A stretch of DNA of 64,000 nucleotides from Lysobacterales bacterium (GCA_014338185.1 QUBV01000002.1:1-64000), one strand, 5' to 3'; numbered from the stretch's first letter, positions 30,067 to 38,944 are shown. The notes: a model not told the origin generated them from the sequence alone. Numbers and translations: made by a program.

Positions 30067-30765
30067 ATGGCCAAGCTCTATTTCTATTACTCGGCGATGA
30101 ATGCCGGCAAGACCACCACGCTGCTGCAAAGCGCGTACAACTACCACGAGCGCGGCATGCGCACGCTCATCATCAAGCCCGCGATCGACACGCGCGCGGA
30201 CGAGCCGCCCGCACCGGTGGCCGACGGCGCCACGCCGCCGCCAGCGACCGATGCGGGCCTGGGCGTGGTCGCCTCGCGCATCGGCCTGCGCGCGCATGCG
30301 CGACGTTTCGCTCACGACGCCGACCTGCTGGCGCTGGTGCGCGCGGATGTCGCCGCGCGCGGCAAGCTCGACTGCGTGCTGGTGGACGAGGCGCAGTTCC
30401 TGCGCAAGGCGCAAGTGTGGCAACTCACCGACGTGGTCGACGCGCTGGGCATCCCGGTGCTCGCCTACGGGCTGCGCACCGATTTTCGCGGCGAGTTGTT
30501 CGAAGGCAGCCAGTACCTGCTCGCGTGGGCCGACAACCTCATCGAGATCAAGACGATCTGCCACACCGGCCGCAAGGCGACGATGGTGGTGCGCGTGGAC
30601 GAGCACGGCCGCGCGGTCACCGACGGCCCGCAGGTGGAGATCGGCGGCAACGAGCGCTACGTCTCGGTCAGCCGCCCCGAGTTCAAGAAGATCATGTCGG
30701 GCGAGGGCCGCGTCGAACTGCAGCAGACGGTGCTGCCGCTGGACATGCCCGGGGCGGGCGCGTGA
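30067..30765 (+). CDS. tdk: Thymidine kinase
   Basis: A 232-residue type II thymidine kinase that phosphorylates thymidine to dTMP in the salvage pathway. P-loop MNAGKTTTL at residues 11-19, catalytic Glu in [10 protein letters not shown], lasso-region [21 protein letters not shown], and [12 protein letters not shown]. The zinc ligands known in E. coli (CxCG and VCRKH) are largely replaced here by ICHTGRK and VSRPEF, so the structural zinc is probably absent. An extra acidic/proline insertion ([21 protein letters not shown]) lies near residue 42. Its stop overlaps the next start (GTGA). Confidence 0.95.
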   Translation: MAKLYFYYSAMNAGKTTTLLQSAYNYHERGMRTLIIKPAIDTRADEPPAPVADGATPPPATDAGLGVVASRIGLRAHARRFAHDADLLALVRADVAARGKLDCVLVDEAQFLRKAQVWQLTDVVDALGIPVLAYGLRTDFRGELFEGSQYLLAWADNLIEIKTICHTGRKATMVVRVDEHGRAVTDGPQVEIGGNERYVSVSRPEFKKIMSGEGRVELQQTVLPLDMPGAGA

Positions 30766-31550
30766 GCGCGCCGCACTGGCCACGCAGCCGCTGGCAGGAC
30801 GGCGGCGCGCAGGCGTTCTGGCTGTGGTTCGTGTTCGGCGATTTCGCACCCGACCTGCGCATCGACGCGCAGCGCTACCGCACCGGCACGCCACCCGCGG
30901 GCGTGGAGGCGGTGCGCTACCGCAACGCCGCGCTCGCGCAGTGGCCGGGCTATCCGCTGGCCGGCTCGCTCGGCGCGATCCTGGCCGAGGACGACCCCAG
31001 CCTGCTCGATGCGGCGCGCCAGGCCGGCGAATGCTGGCTGCTGCGCGGCAGCGTGCCGGACCCGGCCGACCTGGACGGCCTGCGCGGCCTCATCGGCACC
31101 ATCGCGGCGCTGTGCGACCAGGGCGGCGTGGCGGTGGTGGATCCGCAGATGCTGTCGCTGTTTGGCGCCGCGCAATGGCAGCAGCGCTACTTTGCCCGCG
31201 ATGCCTTCCAGGCCCGCGACCACGTGCTGATCCTCGCCGACGCCGATCCCGACGACGCCACGCGCATGCGCGTGCATACGCGCGGCCTGCGCAAGTTCGC
31301 GCGGCCCGACCTCGACATCCGCAACGTGCCCGCGGCACTGGTCAACCATGCCGGCGAGCTGGCGCAGGGCTTCGTCGAGTTCCAGTGCGACGGCGGCGTG
31401 ATCGCCGACGGCCACGTGGTCGAGCTCGGCGACGACGGCGCGCAACTGGTGGCGCGACTCGCGCCGGACATGGCCGATGCCGACTTCAACAACCGTCATC
31501 TCACCCTGCGCTGGCCCGACCCCGCGGCATCGGCCCCGCGGCTGGGTTAG
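30762..31550 (+). CDS. Hypothetical protein coupled to tdk
   Basis: A 262-residue soluble protein I do not recognise. The GTG start overlaps the tdk stop by 4 bp, so translation is probably coupled. No signal peptide or membrane segment. It contains several regular alpha/beta stretches ([87 protein letters not shown]). Base use is like the neighbours, so it is a resident gene. No function is assigned. Confidence 0.75.
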   Translation: MSAPHWPRSRWQDGGAQAFWLWFVFGDFAPDLRIDAQRYRTGTPPAGVEAVRYRNAALAQWPGYPLAGSLGAILAEDDPSLLDAARQAGECWLLRGSVPDPADLDGLRGLIGTIAALCDQGGVAVVDPQMLSLFGAAQWQQRYFARDAFQARDHVLILADADPDDATRMRVHTRGLRKFARPDLDIRNVPAALVNHAGELAQGFVEFQCDGGVIADGHVVELGDDGAQLVARLAPDMADADFNNRHLTLRWPDPAASAPRLG

Positions 31551-31581
31551 GCTTGCGCGTTCCCGATCCGCAGGAGGCGTC

Positions 31582-33810
31582 ATGCGTGCACTGCTGTTGC
31601 TGGCCGGCCTGACCTGGAGCTGTCTCGTGGCTGCCGAACATCTCACCATCGAGCGCATCTTCGGCGACCCCAACCTCGCCGGGCCGAGCCCGCGCTCGCT
31701 CAAGATCGCGCCCGACGGCAAGCATGTCGGCTTCCTGCGCGGCCGCGCCGACGACCAGAACCAGCTCGACCTGTGGCTGCACGACGTGCGCAGCGGCAAG
31801 GCCACGCGCCTGATCGATTCGGCGGCGCTGAGCGAGAACAAGGAGTTGTCCGATGCCGAGAAGGCGCGCCGCGAACGCGCACGCATCGCCGGCAGCAAGG
31901 GCATCGTGAACTACCTGTGGTCGCCCGACGGCAAGCGCCTGCTGTTCACGCTCGACGAGCGGCTGTGGCTGTACGAACTGGGCGCGGCCAAGGGCAAGCA
32001 CTTGCGCGCGTTGACCGCGCGTGGCGTCGACGTGGCCGACCCCAAGGTGTCGCCGCGCGGCGGCTACGTGAGCTACGTGAGCGGGCAGAACCTGCACGTG
32101 ATCGACCTCGACGACGGCCGCGCCACCCAGCTCACGCATGACGGTGGCGGCGCGATCCACAATGGCGAGGCCGAGTTCGTCGCGCAGGAGGAAATGAACC
32201 GCCACACCGGCTACTGGTGGGCGCCCGACGACAGCGCGATCGCGTTCGAGCGCTACGACGAGTCGGGCGTGGACGAGGTCGAGCGCAGCGAGGTCTACGC
32301 CGACCACACCGCGACGCTGCGCCAGCGCTATCCGGCCGCGGGCCGCGCCAACGTGGGCGTGCGTCTGGGCGTGGTGGCGCCCACCGGCGGCGCTACGCGC
32401 TGGCTCGACCTGGGTACCGATGCCGACATCTATCTCACCCGCGTCAACTGGCTGCCCGACGGCAAGCGCGTCGCGTTCCAGCGCCAGAGCCGCGACCAGC
32501 GCCGCCTCGACCTCGTGATCGCCGCCGCCGACGGCAGCGGCGCGCACACCGTGCTCACCGAAACCAGCAACACCTGGATCAACCTCAACAACGACCTGCG
32601 CTTCCTGCGCCACGAGGATGCTCTGGTGTGGGCCTCCGAGCGCAGCGGCTACAAGCAGCTGTACGTGTTCGGCCTCGATGGCGGCTTGCGCCGCCAGCTC
32701 ACCCAGGGCGAGCACGATGTCGACCGCCTGCTCGCGCTCGACGAACAGCGCGGGCTGGTGTATTTCGCCGCCGGGCGCGAGGACCCGCTGCAGGTGCAGG
32801 TGTACGCGGTGCGCCTGGACGGCAGCGACGCCGCCGCGCCGCGCCGCATCAGCGAGGGCGAAGGCGTCCACGATGCGGTGTTCGGCGAGGATGCGCGGGT
32901 ATGGATCGACACCTGGTCCAACCCGACCACGCCACCGCAGGTGTCGCTGCGCAAGGCCGATGGCAGCCGCATCGCATGGATCGAGCGCAACGAGCTCAAG
33001 CAGGGCCATCCGTTCTGGCCCTACCGCGACAGCTTCGTGACGCCCACCTTCGGCACGCTCACCGGCGACGGCGGCCAGACGCTGTACTACCGCCTGCACC
33101 GGCCGGCGGGCTTCGACCCCGCGCGCCAGTACCCGGTGTTCATGACCTACTACGGCGGCCCCGGCAGCCAGTTCGTGCGCAAGAACTGGGGCAACTACTT
33201 CGAGCAGTACATGGCGCAGCGCGGCTACGTGGTGTTCGCGCTCGACAACCGCGGCTCGCCGCGGCGCGGCCGGCAGTTCTCCGATGCGATCTTCAAGCAA
33301 CTGGGCAAGGCCGAGCTGGCCGACCAGCTCACCGGCGTGGCCTGGCTCAAGGCGCAGCCGTGGGTCGACGGCCGGCACATCGGCATCTTCGGCTGGAGTT
33401 ACGGCGGCTACCAGACGCTGATGCTGCTGGCCAAGGCCGGCCCGCAGTTCGCGGCCGGCGTCGCGGTCGCGCCGGTGACCGACTGGACGCTCTACGACAC
33501 CCACTACACCGAGCGCTACCTGGAAACGCCGCAGCACAACGCCGACGGCTACGAAAAATCCGGCGTGCTGCACTGGCTCGACGGCATCGAGCCCGACAAG
33601 CTGCTGCTCGTGCATGGCATGGCCGACGACAACGTGCTGTTCTCCAACTCGACCAAGCTCATGGCCGCGCTGCAGAACAAGGGCGTGCAATTCCGCCTCA
33701 TGGCCTACCCCGGCGCCAAGCACGGCCTGTCGACACCCGCGCTGCGCAAGCACGTGCACACGCTGATCGCGCAGTTCTTCGACGAGAAGCTCAAGCCTGC
33801 CGCACGCTGA
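31582..33810 (+). CDS. Dipeptidyl peptidase IV-like S9 serine peptidase
   Basis: A 742-residue exported S9B/C peptidase. Signal peptide at residues 1-18 (LLLLAGLTWSCLVAAEH), DPPIV_N beta-propeller with NGEAEFVAQEEMNRHTGYWW (the EE motif that binds the substrate amino terminus), then the alpha/beta hydrolase domain. The nucleophile Ser606 lies in GWSYGGYQ, Asp682/683 in HGMADDNVLF, and His714 in GAKHGLS. It removes N-terminal dipeptides, probably X-Pro, in the periplasm. An AGGAGG ribosome site is at 31572-31577. Confidence 0.94.
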   Translation: MRALLLLAGLTWSCLVAAEHLTIERIFGDPNLAGPSPRSLKIAPDGKHVGFLRGRADDQNQLDLWLHDVRSGKATRLIDSAALSENKELSDAEKARRERARIAGSKGIVNYLWSPDGKRLLFTLDERLWLYELGAAKGKHLRALTARGVDVADPKVSPRGGYVSYVSGQNLHVIDLDDGRATQLTHDGGGAIHNGEAEFVAQEEMNRHTGYWWAPDDSAIAFERYDESGVDEVERSEVYADHTATLRQRYPAAGRANVGVRLGVVAPTGGATRWLDLGTDADIYLTRVNWLPDGKRVAFQRQSRDQRRLDLVIAAADGSGAHTVLTETSNTWINLNNDLRFLRHEDALVWASERSGYKQLYVFGLDGGLRRQLTQGEHDVDRLLALDEQRGLVYFAAGREDPLQVQVYAVRLDGSDAAAPRRISEGEGVHDAVFGEDARVWIDTWSNPTTPPQVSLRKADGSRIAWIERNELKQGHPFWPYRDSFVTPTFGTLTGDGGQTLYYRLHRPAGFDPARQYPVFMTYYGGPGSQFVRKNWGNYFEQYMAQRGYVVFALDNRGSPRRGRQFSDAIFKQLGKAELADQLTGVAWLKAQPWVDGRHIGIFGWSYGGYQTLMLLAKAGPQFAAGVAVAPVTDWTLYDTHYTERYLETPQHNADGYEKSGVLHWLDGIEPDKLLLVHGMADDNVLFSNSTKLMAALQNKGVQFRLMAYPGAKHGLSTPALRKHVHTLIAQFFDEKLKPAAR

Positions 33811-33887
33811 AGCCGGCCCCGCGCCCGTGCTTGCGGCGCGCGGCGGCGTGGCCCAATCTGGGCCAAACCACTGCCCGGGGATGCGCC

Positions 33888-34319
33888 ATGCCGCTGCGCG
33901 AACACTGGATGATCTACGCGCTGGGTTCGGCGCTGTTCGCGGCACTGACCGCCGTGTTCGGCAAGCTCGGCGTGGCTGGCATTCCGTCCAACCTCGCCAC
34001 CTTCATCCGCACCGTGGTCGTGCTGGGCGTGACCGCGGCCATCATCGCCTGGCGCAGCGAGTGGCGCGTGCCCGGCGGCATCGAGGCGCGCAGCTGGCTG
34101 TTCCTGGTGTTGTCGGGATTGGCCACCGGCCTGTCGTGGCTGTGCTACTACCGCGCACTGCAGCTCGGACCGGTCAGCAAGGTCGCGCCGATCGACAAGC
34201 TCAGCGTGGCGCTGGCGATCGTGCTCGGCGTGGTGTTCCTCGGCGAGAGCCTGAGCTGGCCGGTCGCGATCGGCGGCGGCCTCATCGTGCTCGGCTCGAT
34301 CGTGATACTCGTGTTCTGA
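33888..34319 (+). CDS. Half-size EamA/DMT family transporter
   Basis: A 143-residue membrane protein with five hydrophobic segments and one EamA repeat (ALGSALFAALTAVFGKLGVAGI at the start, SWLCYYRALQLGPVSKVAPIDKLS near the end). Full-size DMT exporters carry two such repeats in about 300 residues; half-size members are thought to pair as dimers. Substrate unknown. It follows the DPP-IV gene by about 77 bp on the same strand. Confidence 0.85.
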   Translation: MPLREHWMIYALGSALFAALTAVFGKLGVAGIPSNLATFIRTVVVLGVTAAIIAWRSEWRVPGGIEARSWLFLVLSGLATGLSWLCYYRALQLGPVSKVAPIDKLSVALAIVLGVVFLGESLSWPVAIGGGLIVLGSIVILVF

Positions 34320-34347
34320 ACCCTGGCGCGCGGGCGCGCGCCTCGGC

Positions 34348-35205
34348 TCAGAACCTGCCGGCCTGGTAGTCGCGGATCGCCTGCACGATCTGTTCGGGCG
34401 TGTTCATCACGAACGGGCCGTGGCGTGCGACCGGCTCATCCAGCGGCGCGCCCGCGACGAGGATGAAGCGCGCGCCCTGCGCGCCCGCCGCAAACTCGAC
34501 GCCGTCGCCGGCACGGTCGAACACCGCCAGCTCGCCGCGTGCCAGCGCGCGCGCGGCCGCGGCCGCGCCGAAGTCCGCACCGCCTTCGAACACGTAGGCG
34601 AAGGCGTTGTGGCCGCTCGGCAACGGCGCGATGCCGCGGGCGCCGGGCGCCAAGGCGATGTCCAGGTACAGCGGCGCGACCGCGATGCCGGTGACCGGCC
34701 CGAGCGTGTCGCCAAAGCGGCCCGCGATCACGCGCACACGCATGCCGGCGCCCGCGTCGACCTCGGGGATGCGCTCGGGCGCGATGTCCTGGTAGCGCGG
34801 CGCGGTCATCTTGTCGCGCGCGGGCAGGTTCACCCACAACTGGAAACCGGCCATGCGGCCGTGTTCCTGTTCGGGCATTTCCGAGTGCACGATGCCGCGG
34901 CCGGCGGTCATCCATTGCACGCCGCCGGGCACGAGCAGGCCGCTGTTGCCATGGTTGTCGCCGTGGCGCATGCGCCCGGCCAGCATGTAGGTGACGGTCT
35001 CGAAACCGCGATGCGGATGGTCGGGAAACCCCGCGATGTAGTCGACCGCCTCGTCCGAGCCAAACTCGTCCAGCAGCAGGAACGGGTCGAGCATGTCCAG
35101 CTCGCGCTGGCCGATCACGCGCGTGAGCTTGACGCCCGCGCCGTCGGAAGTGGCTGTGCCGCACACCACGCGCGCGACGCGGCGGCTGGTCGTGGACTGG
35201 CTCAT
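34348..35205 (-). CDS. Pirin family protein (bicupin)
   Basis: A 285-residue pirin. The N-terminal cupin has metal ligands in FPDHPHRGFETVTYML and RGIVHSEMPEQEHGRM, then the pirin linker LPARDKMTAPRYQDI and a degenerate C-terminal cupin (LPSGHNAFAYVFEGGADFG). Bacterial pirins include quercetin dioxygenases and stress-linked proteins. The function here cannot be narrowed. Convergent with the EamA gene. Confidence 0.93.
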   Translation of the reverse strand: MSQSTTSRRVARVVCGTATSDGAGVKLTRVIGQRELDMLDPFLLLDEFGSDEAVDYIAGFPDHPHRGFETVTYMLAGRMRHGDNHGNSGLLVPGGVQWMTAGRGIVHSEMPEQEHGRMAGFQLWVNLPARDKMTAPRYQDIAPERIPEVDAGAGMRVRVIAGRFGDTLGPVTGIAVAPLYLDIALAPGARGIAPLPSGHNAFAYVFEGGADFGAAAAARALARGELAVFDRAGDGVEFAAGAQGARFILVAGAPLDEPVARHGPFVMNTPEQIVQAIRDYQAGRF

Positions 35206-35359
35206 GCGGATGGCTCCAGGCAGCTGTGATGCGCCCGAACATGGGCGTGGCCACGGATCGGCACAAGCGCCGCGCGGTGAACGCTGCGTTGCCGCGCATG
35301 TGCGCGGGCCGCGACCGACCCGGCCTGGCCGACTCCGGCGGCCTGCAGCCCTCGGCCCG

Positions 35360-36016
35360 TCAATGCACCCAGCGTCCGCCACGGCGGCGCGGCGGCGCGG
35401 GCGCGGCCTCGCCGTGTCGCGCGAAGTCGCCCTCGTCGAGCGGGTGCGCGCGCCAGTACTCGGCGACCGCACCGACCGCGACCGGGATCTGGGCCAGGCA
35501 TTCGTCGTAATCGTCATCGCCGAGCGGCGCGAAATCGCCATCGCTTTCGAACACGCCATCGTCGATCGCGAGCGCGATGATCGGCGACAACAGCTCCATG
35601 AGCTGCGAGTCGTGGCCGAGCCGGCCTTCCCACGACGGCGCGCGCAGGTCGATGCCACGCGAAAAGCCTTCGCACCAGCCGCGCGCGGTGAACACCGGCG
35701 GCGCGCCCTCCTCGCCATCGAGCTCGCCCAGAATCGGCTCGTAGCTGCCGGTCTCGAGCTCGGGCGTGATCGCATCGTTGAGGCGCGCGAGCAGCGTGAG
35801 CACGCGCTCGCCTTCCTCGGCGTCGGCAAACGGCGCGTGCAGGATCTCGGGCAGCCACTCCTCGGGCTTGGCCGGCGCGGGGCCGATCGCCAGCGCGGTC
35901 AGGAAGCCGTGCACGCCGTCGAGCAGCATGTCCTCCTCGCCCGCATGCGCGCGCAGGAAGTGGTCGAGCTCCTCGAGCTCGGAATCGTCGGGCGATGCAA
36001 GCCAGTCAGACATCAT
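35360..36016 (-). CDS. YecA/UPF0149 family protein
   Basis: A 218-residue acidic protein of the YecA (YgfB-like) family: ELEELDHFLRAHAGEEDMLLDGVHGFLTAL at the N-terminus and RGWCEGFSRGIDLRAPSW in the middle. The usual C-terminal SEC-C zinc motif is absent; instead it ends in a short basic PPRRRGGRW tail. The start overlaps the end of xthA by about 11 bp, so it is translated from the same message. Function is unclear. Confidence 0.88.
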   Translation of the reverse strand: MMSDWLASPDDSELEELDHFLRAHAGEEDMLLDGVHGFLTALAIGPAPAKPEEWLPEILHAPFADAEEGERVLTLLARLNDAITPELETGSYEPILGELDGEEGAPPVFTARGWCEGFSRGIDLRAPSWEGRLGHDSQLMELLSPIIALAIDDGVFESDGDFAPLGDDDYDECLAQIPVAVGAVAEYWRAHPLDEGDFARHGEAAPAPPRRRGGRWVH

Positions 36017-36779
36017 CGGCTAGTTCCAGCAAGGCAGGCGTGTGGTCGGAAGCGCGCTCCCAGCCGCGCGGTTCGCGGTCGATGCTGGCGGCGCGGCAGC
36101 GTAAACGTAGCGCCTGCGACACCAGAATCAAGTCGATGCGCAAGCCAAGGTTGCGCCGGAACGCGGCCTGGCGGTAGTCCCACCACGAATAGTGGCCGCC
36201 GTCGGCATGGAACAGGCGGAAGCTGTCGGCCAGGCCGAGGTCGCACATGCGCGCGAGCGCGGCGCGCTCGGGCTGAGAACACAGGATCTGCCCCTGCCAT
36301 GCCACCGGATCATGCACGTCGCGGTCGTCGGGTGCGATGTTGAAGTCGCCCAGCACCACCAGTTGCGGGTAACGCCGCAGTTCCCCGCGCAGGTACGCGG
36401 TCACGCGCTCGAGCCAGTCGAGCTTGTAGGCGTACTTGTCGCTGTCCACCGCCTGGCCGTTGACCACGTACAGGTTGACGATGCGCACGCCACCCACGGT
36501 GGCCGCGAGCACGCGCCGCTGCGGATCATCGAAGCCGGGAATGCCCGCCTGCACCTCGCCCGGCTCGTCGCGCGCGAGGATCGCCACGCCGTTGTAGGTC
36601 TTCTGCCCCGAATACACGCTGCGGTAACCCGCCGCGGCCAGCTCGGCCACCGGAAACTTGCCGTCCTCGAGCTTGGTTTCCTGCAACGCCAGCACATCGG
36701 GCTGCGCCAGCGCGCACCACTGCTGCACATGCGCCAAGCGCACCTTGAGCGAATTGACGTTCCAGGTGGCGATTCTCAT
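36006..36779 (-). CDS. xthA: Exodeoxyribonuclease III
   Basis: A 257-residue AP endonuclease/3'-5' exonuclease for base excision repair. Motifs: MRIATWNVNSLKVRL, LQETKLEDGKFP with the metal-binding Glu, the catalytic Tyr/Asp region LVVLGDFNIAPDDRDVHDP, SWWDYRQAAFRRNLGLRIDLIL, and the C-terminal ASDHTPALLEL with the catalytic His. All are intact. It marks the last resident gene before the accessory island that begins right at its 5' end. Confidence 0.95.
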   Translation of the reverse strand: MRIATWNVNSLKVRLAHVQQWCALAQPDVLALQETKLEDGKFPVAELAAAGYRSVYSGQKTYNGVAILARDEPGEVQAGIPGFDDPQRRVLAATVGGVRIVNLYVVNGQAVDSDKYAYKLDWLERVTAYLRGELRRYPQLVVLGDFNIAPDDRDVHDPVAWQGQILCSQPERAALARMCDLGLADSFRLFHADGGHYSWWDYRQAAFRRNLGLRIDLILVSQALRLRCRAASIDREPRGWERASDHTPALLELADDV

Positions 36780-36833
36780 GATCGCGATATCCAGTTGATT
36801 TTATTGGATTTCGTGTCAGATAGCTGGTTCTGA

Positions 36834-36888
36834 TACCCCCACCAGTACCCCCAGATCGATTCGGTAGGGCGAATGTCCACAACGGACA
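36834..36888. repeat. Recombinase-site-like repeats upstream of xthA
   Basis: Two TACCCCC direct repeats lie at 36834-36840 and 36846-36852, 12 bp apart. An inverted repeat TGTCC-acaac-GGACA follows at 36874-36888, with a further TGTCCA at 36897. Paired TACCCCC repeats are common next to tyrosine-recombinase attachment regions of genomic islands (family-level recollection). No integrase gene remains here. Confidence 0.4.
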
Positions 36889-36966
36889 ACGAAATTTGTC
36901 CACTTACATCTCCGCCCATGTGCATCCATCGTACTCCAAGCGACACCACGACAGACCCGGAGGGTA

Positions 36967-37064
36967 TGACCTGCCCCCCGTTTTCAGTGCCAGTCCGGCT
37001 TCAGTAGAGTCCGCCAACCCAGCGAGGGCGGACATGAAGAAGCGGTTCACCGAAGAACTGATCC
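36967..37064 (+). mobile_element. IS3-family-like left-end remnant
   Basis: The stretch begins TGACCTGCCCCCC, like the terminal repeat of several IS3-group elements. About 55 bp on, at 37034, it has an ATG reading MKKRFTEELI, close to the conserved orfA start MKKRFTEEQI of IS3-family transposases. The similarity stops within about 30 bp, so only the left end of a decayed element is left. Confidence 0.5.
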
Positions 37065-37068
37065 CCGC

Positions 37069-37230
37069 GATATCGTTGAAAAACTGGAGTCCGGGTTCGA
37101 CCGCCTCTCCGTTGCCTACGGTTTGAGCCACAATGCGGCGAACATTGGAAGCGTGATGCGCAGTGCAACGCTGGATCCGGTGATGCCTAGAGAGCGACTT
37201 GAAGACAAGCACCGGGATGATGACCGGTGA
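37069..37230 (+). pseudogene. C-terminal gene fragment behind the IS remnant
   Basis: An open frame of about 53 codons reads DIVEKLESGFDRLSVAYGL and later PRERLEDKHRDDDR before its stop. It has coding-like composition but no start of its own and is in a different frame from the IS-like orfA start. It looks like the tail of a gene cut off by the element. I do not recognise the family. Confidence 0.4.
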
Positions 37231-37241
37231 AGGTTCCGCGA

Positions 37242-37270
37242 TTGACCAACTGTCCTGTTAAGCGTATAAG
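37242..37270 (+). promoter_or_regulatory. Promoter of the hipBA-like operon
   Basis: TTGACC at 37242-37247 and TATAAG at 37265-37270 are spaced by 17 bp, about 45 bp before the hipB start. This is one of the best sigma-70 matches in the window. Confidence 0.6.
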
Positions 37271-37287
37271 GCTCATAAATAAGCCGT

Positions 37288-37309
37288 TACATGGATAACG
37301 GATCATGTA
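37288..37309 (+). promoter_or_regulatory. Candidate HipB operator
   Basis: TACATG (37288-37293) and CATGTA (37304-37309) form a palindrome with a 10-bp centre, just upstream of hipB. A second small palindrome GGCT-N8-AGCC is at 37270-37285, overlapping the -10 box. HipB proteins are known to bind palindromes in their own promoters; these two are the natural candidates. Confidence 0.45.
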
Positions 37310-37315
37310 TGAGCT

Positions 37316-37639
37316 ATGCGTCGGAAAGAAGCTGACTTTGCCACCCCTGCGGTCATTAAGGCCGCAGCGCATCTTGGCGACCTGGTCCGTCAGGCTCGCT
37401 TGGCGCGGTCGTGGACGCAGCAGGGCTTGTCCGAGCGCGCGCGCATCAGCCTGGCCACGCTCAAGCGCCTAGAAGGTGGCGCGGTCGAGGTCTCGCTGGG
37501 TGGCTGGCTGGCGGTGTTCGAGAGCTTGGGCCTGTTGCCCCTGTTCAGCGCACTGCGAGATCCCGCGTCCGCCGCCTTGCTGGACAGCACCAAGGCCAAG
37601 CGCGTGCGCTCCGGCAAGCGCGATGACCTGGACTTCTGA
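37316..37639 (+). CDS. HipB-like antitoxin, XRE-type helix-turn-helix
   Basis: A 107-residue protein. An XRE helix-turn-helix lies at about residues 20-75 (LGDLVRQARLARSWTQQGLSERARISLATLKRLE). The C-terminal tail is basic (STKAKRVRSGKRDD). It is followed 2 bp later by hipA-like and preceded by a promoter and palindrome, so it is the expected DNA-binding antitoxin and autorepressor. The ATG at 37316 follows the promoter at the expected distance. Confidence 0.85.
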   Translation: MRRKEADFATPAVIKAAAHLGDLVRQARLARSWTQQGLSERARISLATLKRLEGGAVEVSLGGWLAVFESLGLLPLFSALRDPASAALLDSTKAKRVRSGKRDDLDF

Positions 37640-37641
37640 GC

Positions 37642-38916
37642 ATGGTCGAGCGCACCGTCTTCATCCACCTGCCCGGCGAGACGGAGGCCGTCCCGGCCGG
37701 GCGCCTGACGATGATCGAGCAGGGATTGCAGGTACAAGCCTCGACCTTTGCCTATGGCCGCCGGTACGTGACGCGCACTAATGCCTTGGCGGTCGATCCG
37801 ATTGCGCTAGCGCTAGTGGGGCGAAACGACGAGGAGCGCGTGCCCGCAGGCGGACTGGCCATGTTTGGCGCGCTGCGCGATGCGGCGCCCGATGCCTGGG
37901 GTCGCCGCGTCATCGAAAACCGGCTGCGGGCGCCGCCTAATGGTCTGCCGGAGTCCGTCTATCTGGACCACGCCGGGCCGCATCGTGCCGGCGCGCTGGA
38001 CGTGCGCGAGTCGCCGACCAGCCCCCCAGCGGGCGGTGCGCTGCCTTCGGTCGTCGACCTGCGCCATCTGCTGGATGTCGCGGCGCGGGTCGAGGAAGGC
38101 GAGCCGGTGCCGGCACACTTGGAGGTCTTCTTCGCCGGCGGCCCTTCCGTGGGCGGCGCACGGCCGAAGGCGGTGGTGACGGTCGATGGTGGGGAGTGGA
38201 TCGCCAAGTTCCCGGCTAGGAACGATCCGTTCAACGTGCCCATCGTCGAGCGCGCCACCCTGGAGCTGGCACGCGAGGCGGGCCTGGTTGTGCCGCGCAC
38301 GCGCATGGAGACGCTGGCGGACGGGCGGCAGGTGATGCTGATCGAGCGATTCGACCGCGAGCCGCTGGTCGGCGGCATGGGGCGTCGGCATATGGTCAGC
38401 GCGCTCACGCTGCTGGCCTTGCATGAGCAGGATTCGCCGGATTCCAGCTATGCGGCGATCGCCGACGCGATGGGCGTGCATGGGGTGAGTGGCCAGATCG
38501 CGTCTGATCGAAATGAGCTGTTTGCGCGAATGGTGTTTAACATCCTTGTGTCCAATGATGACGATCATCTGCGCAACCACGCCTTCCTCTTCGATGCGGA
38601 AGGCGATGGCTGGCGGCTGAGCCCGCTGTACGACGTGGTTCCCAAGCCGCAGCTGGCGCAGGAGCGCATGCTGCACCTGTCGATCGGGCCGCAGGGCCGG
38701 CGGGCACGCCTGGACAATGCCTTGGCCGGTGCAGGGCGGTTCGGTTTGCTGCCGCCGGATGCGGCACGGATCATCGATCGCATCGTGCGCGCCGTGCGCA
38801 GTTGGCGCGACATCTTCGAGGGCTTGGGCGTGCCGGTGCGGGAGTGCGATCGGGTGGCAAGCGCCTTCCGACGCGCGGCCGATATCGGTATGCGAGACGT
38901 GGATCGGCAACTCTGA
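37642..38916 (+). CDS. HipA-like Ser/Thr kinase toxin
   Basis: A 424-residue HipA-domain kinase. The N-terminal domain contains GLAMFGALRDAAPDAWGRRVIENRL. The phosphate-binding region is GGPSVGGARPKAVV with Lys176. The catalytic loop is N305DDDHLRNHAFL and the metal-binding Asp lies in SPLYDVVPKP. In E. coli, HipA phosphorylates glutamyl-tRNA synthetase and induces persistence; other family members hit other targets. All key residues are intact, so it is probably an active toxin controlled by the upstream HipB-like protein. A 95-bp inverted near-copy of part of this gene lies 640 bp downstream. Confidence 0.9.
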   Translation: MVERTVFIHLPGETEAVPAGRLTMIEQGLQVQASTFAYGRRYVTRTNALAVDPIALALVGRNDEERVPAGGLAMFGALRDAAPDAWGRRVIENRLRAPPNGLPESVYLDHAGPHRAGALDVRESPTSPPAGGALPSVVDLRHLLDVAARVEEGEPVPAHLEVFFAGGPSVGGARPKAVVTVDGGEWIAKFPARNDPFNVPIVERATLELAREAGLVVPRTRMETLADGRQVMLIERFDREPLVGGMGRRHMVSALTLLALHEQDSPDSSYAAIADAMGVHGVSGQIASDRNELFARMVFNILVSNDDDHLRNHAFLFDAEGDGWRLSPLYDVVPKPQLAQERMLHLSIGPQGRRARLDNALAGAGRFGLLPPDAARIIDRIVRAVRSWRDIFEGLGVPVRECDRVASAFRRAADIGMRDVDRQL

Positions 38917-38944
38917 TGGGTGCCTTGGGGGCAAGGGGACCGGA

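Noticed and set aside
36896-37212. Small ORFs on both strands upstream of hipB
   Set aside because: They cross the IS remnant and the gene tail in other frames; only the two remnants are supported.
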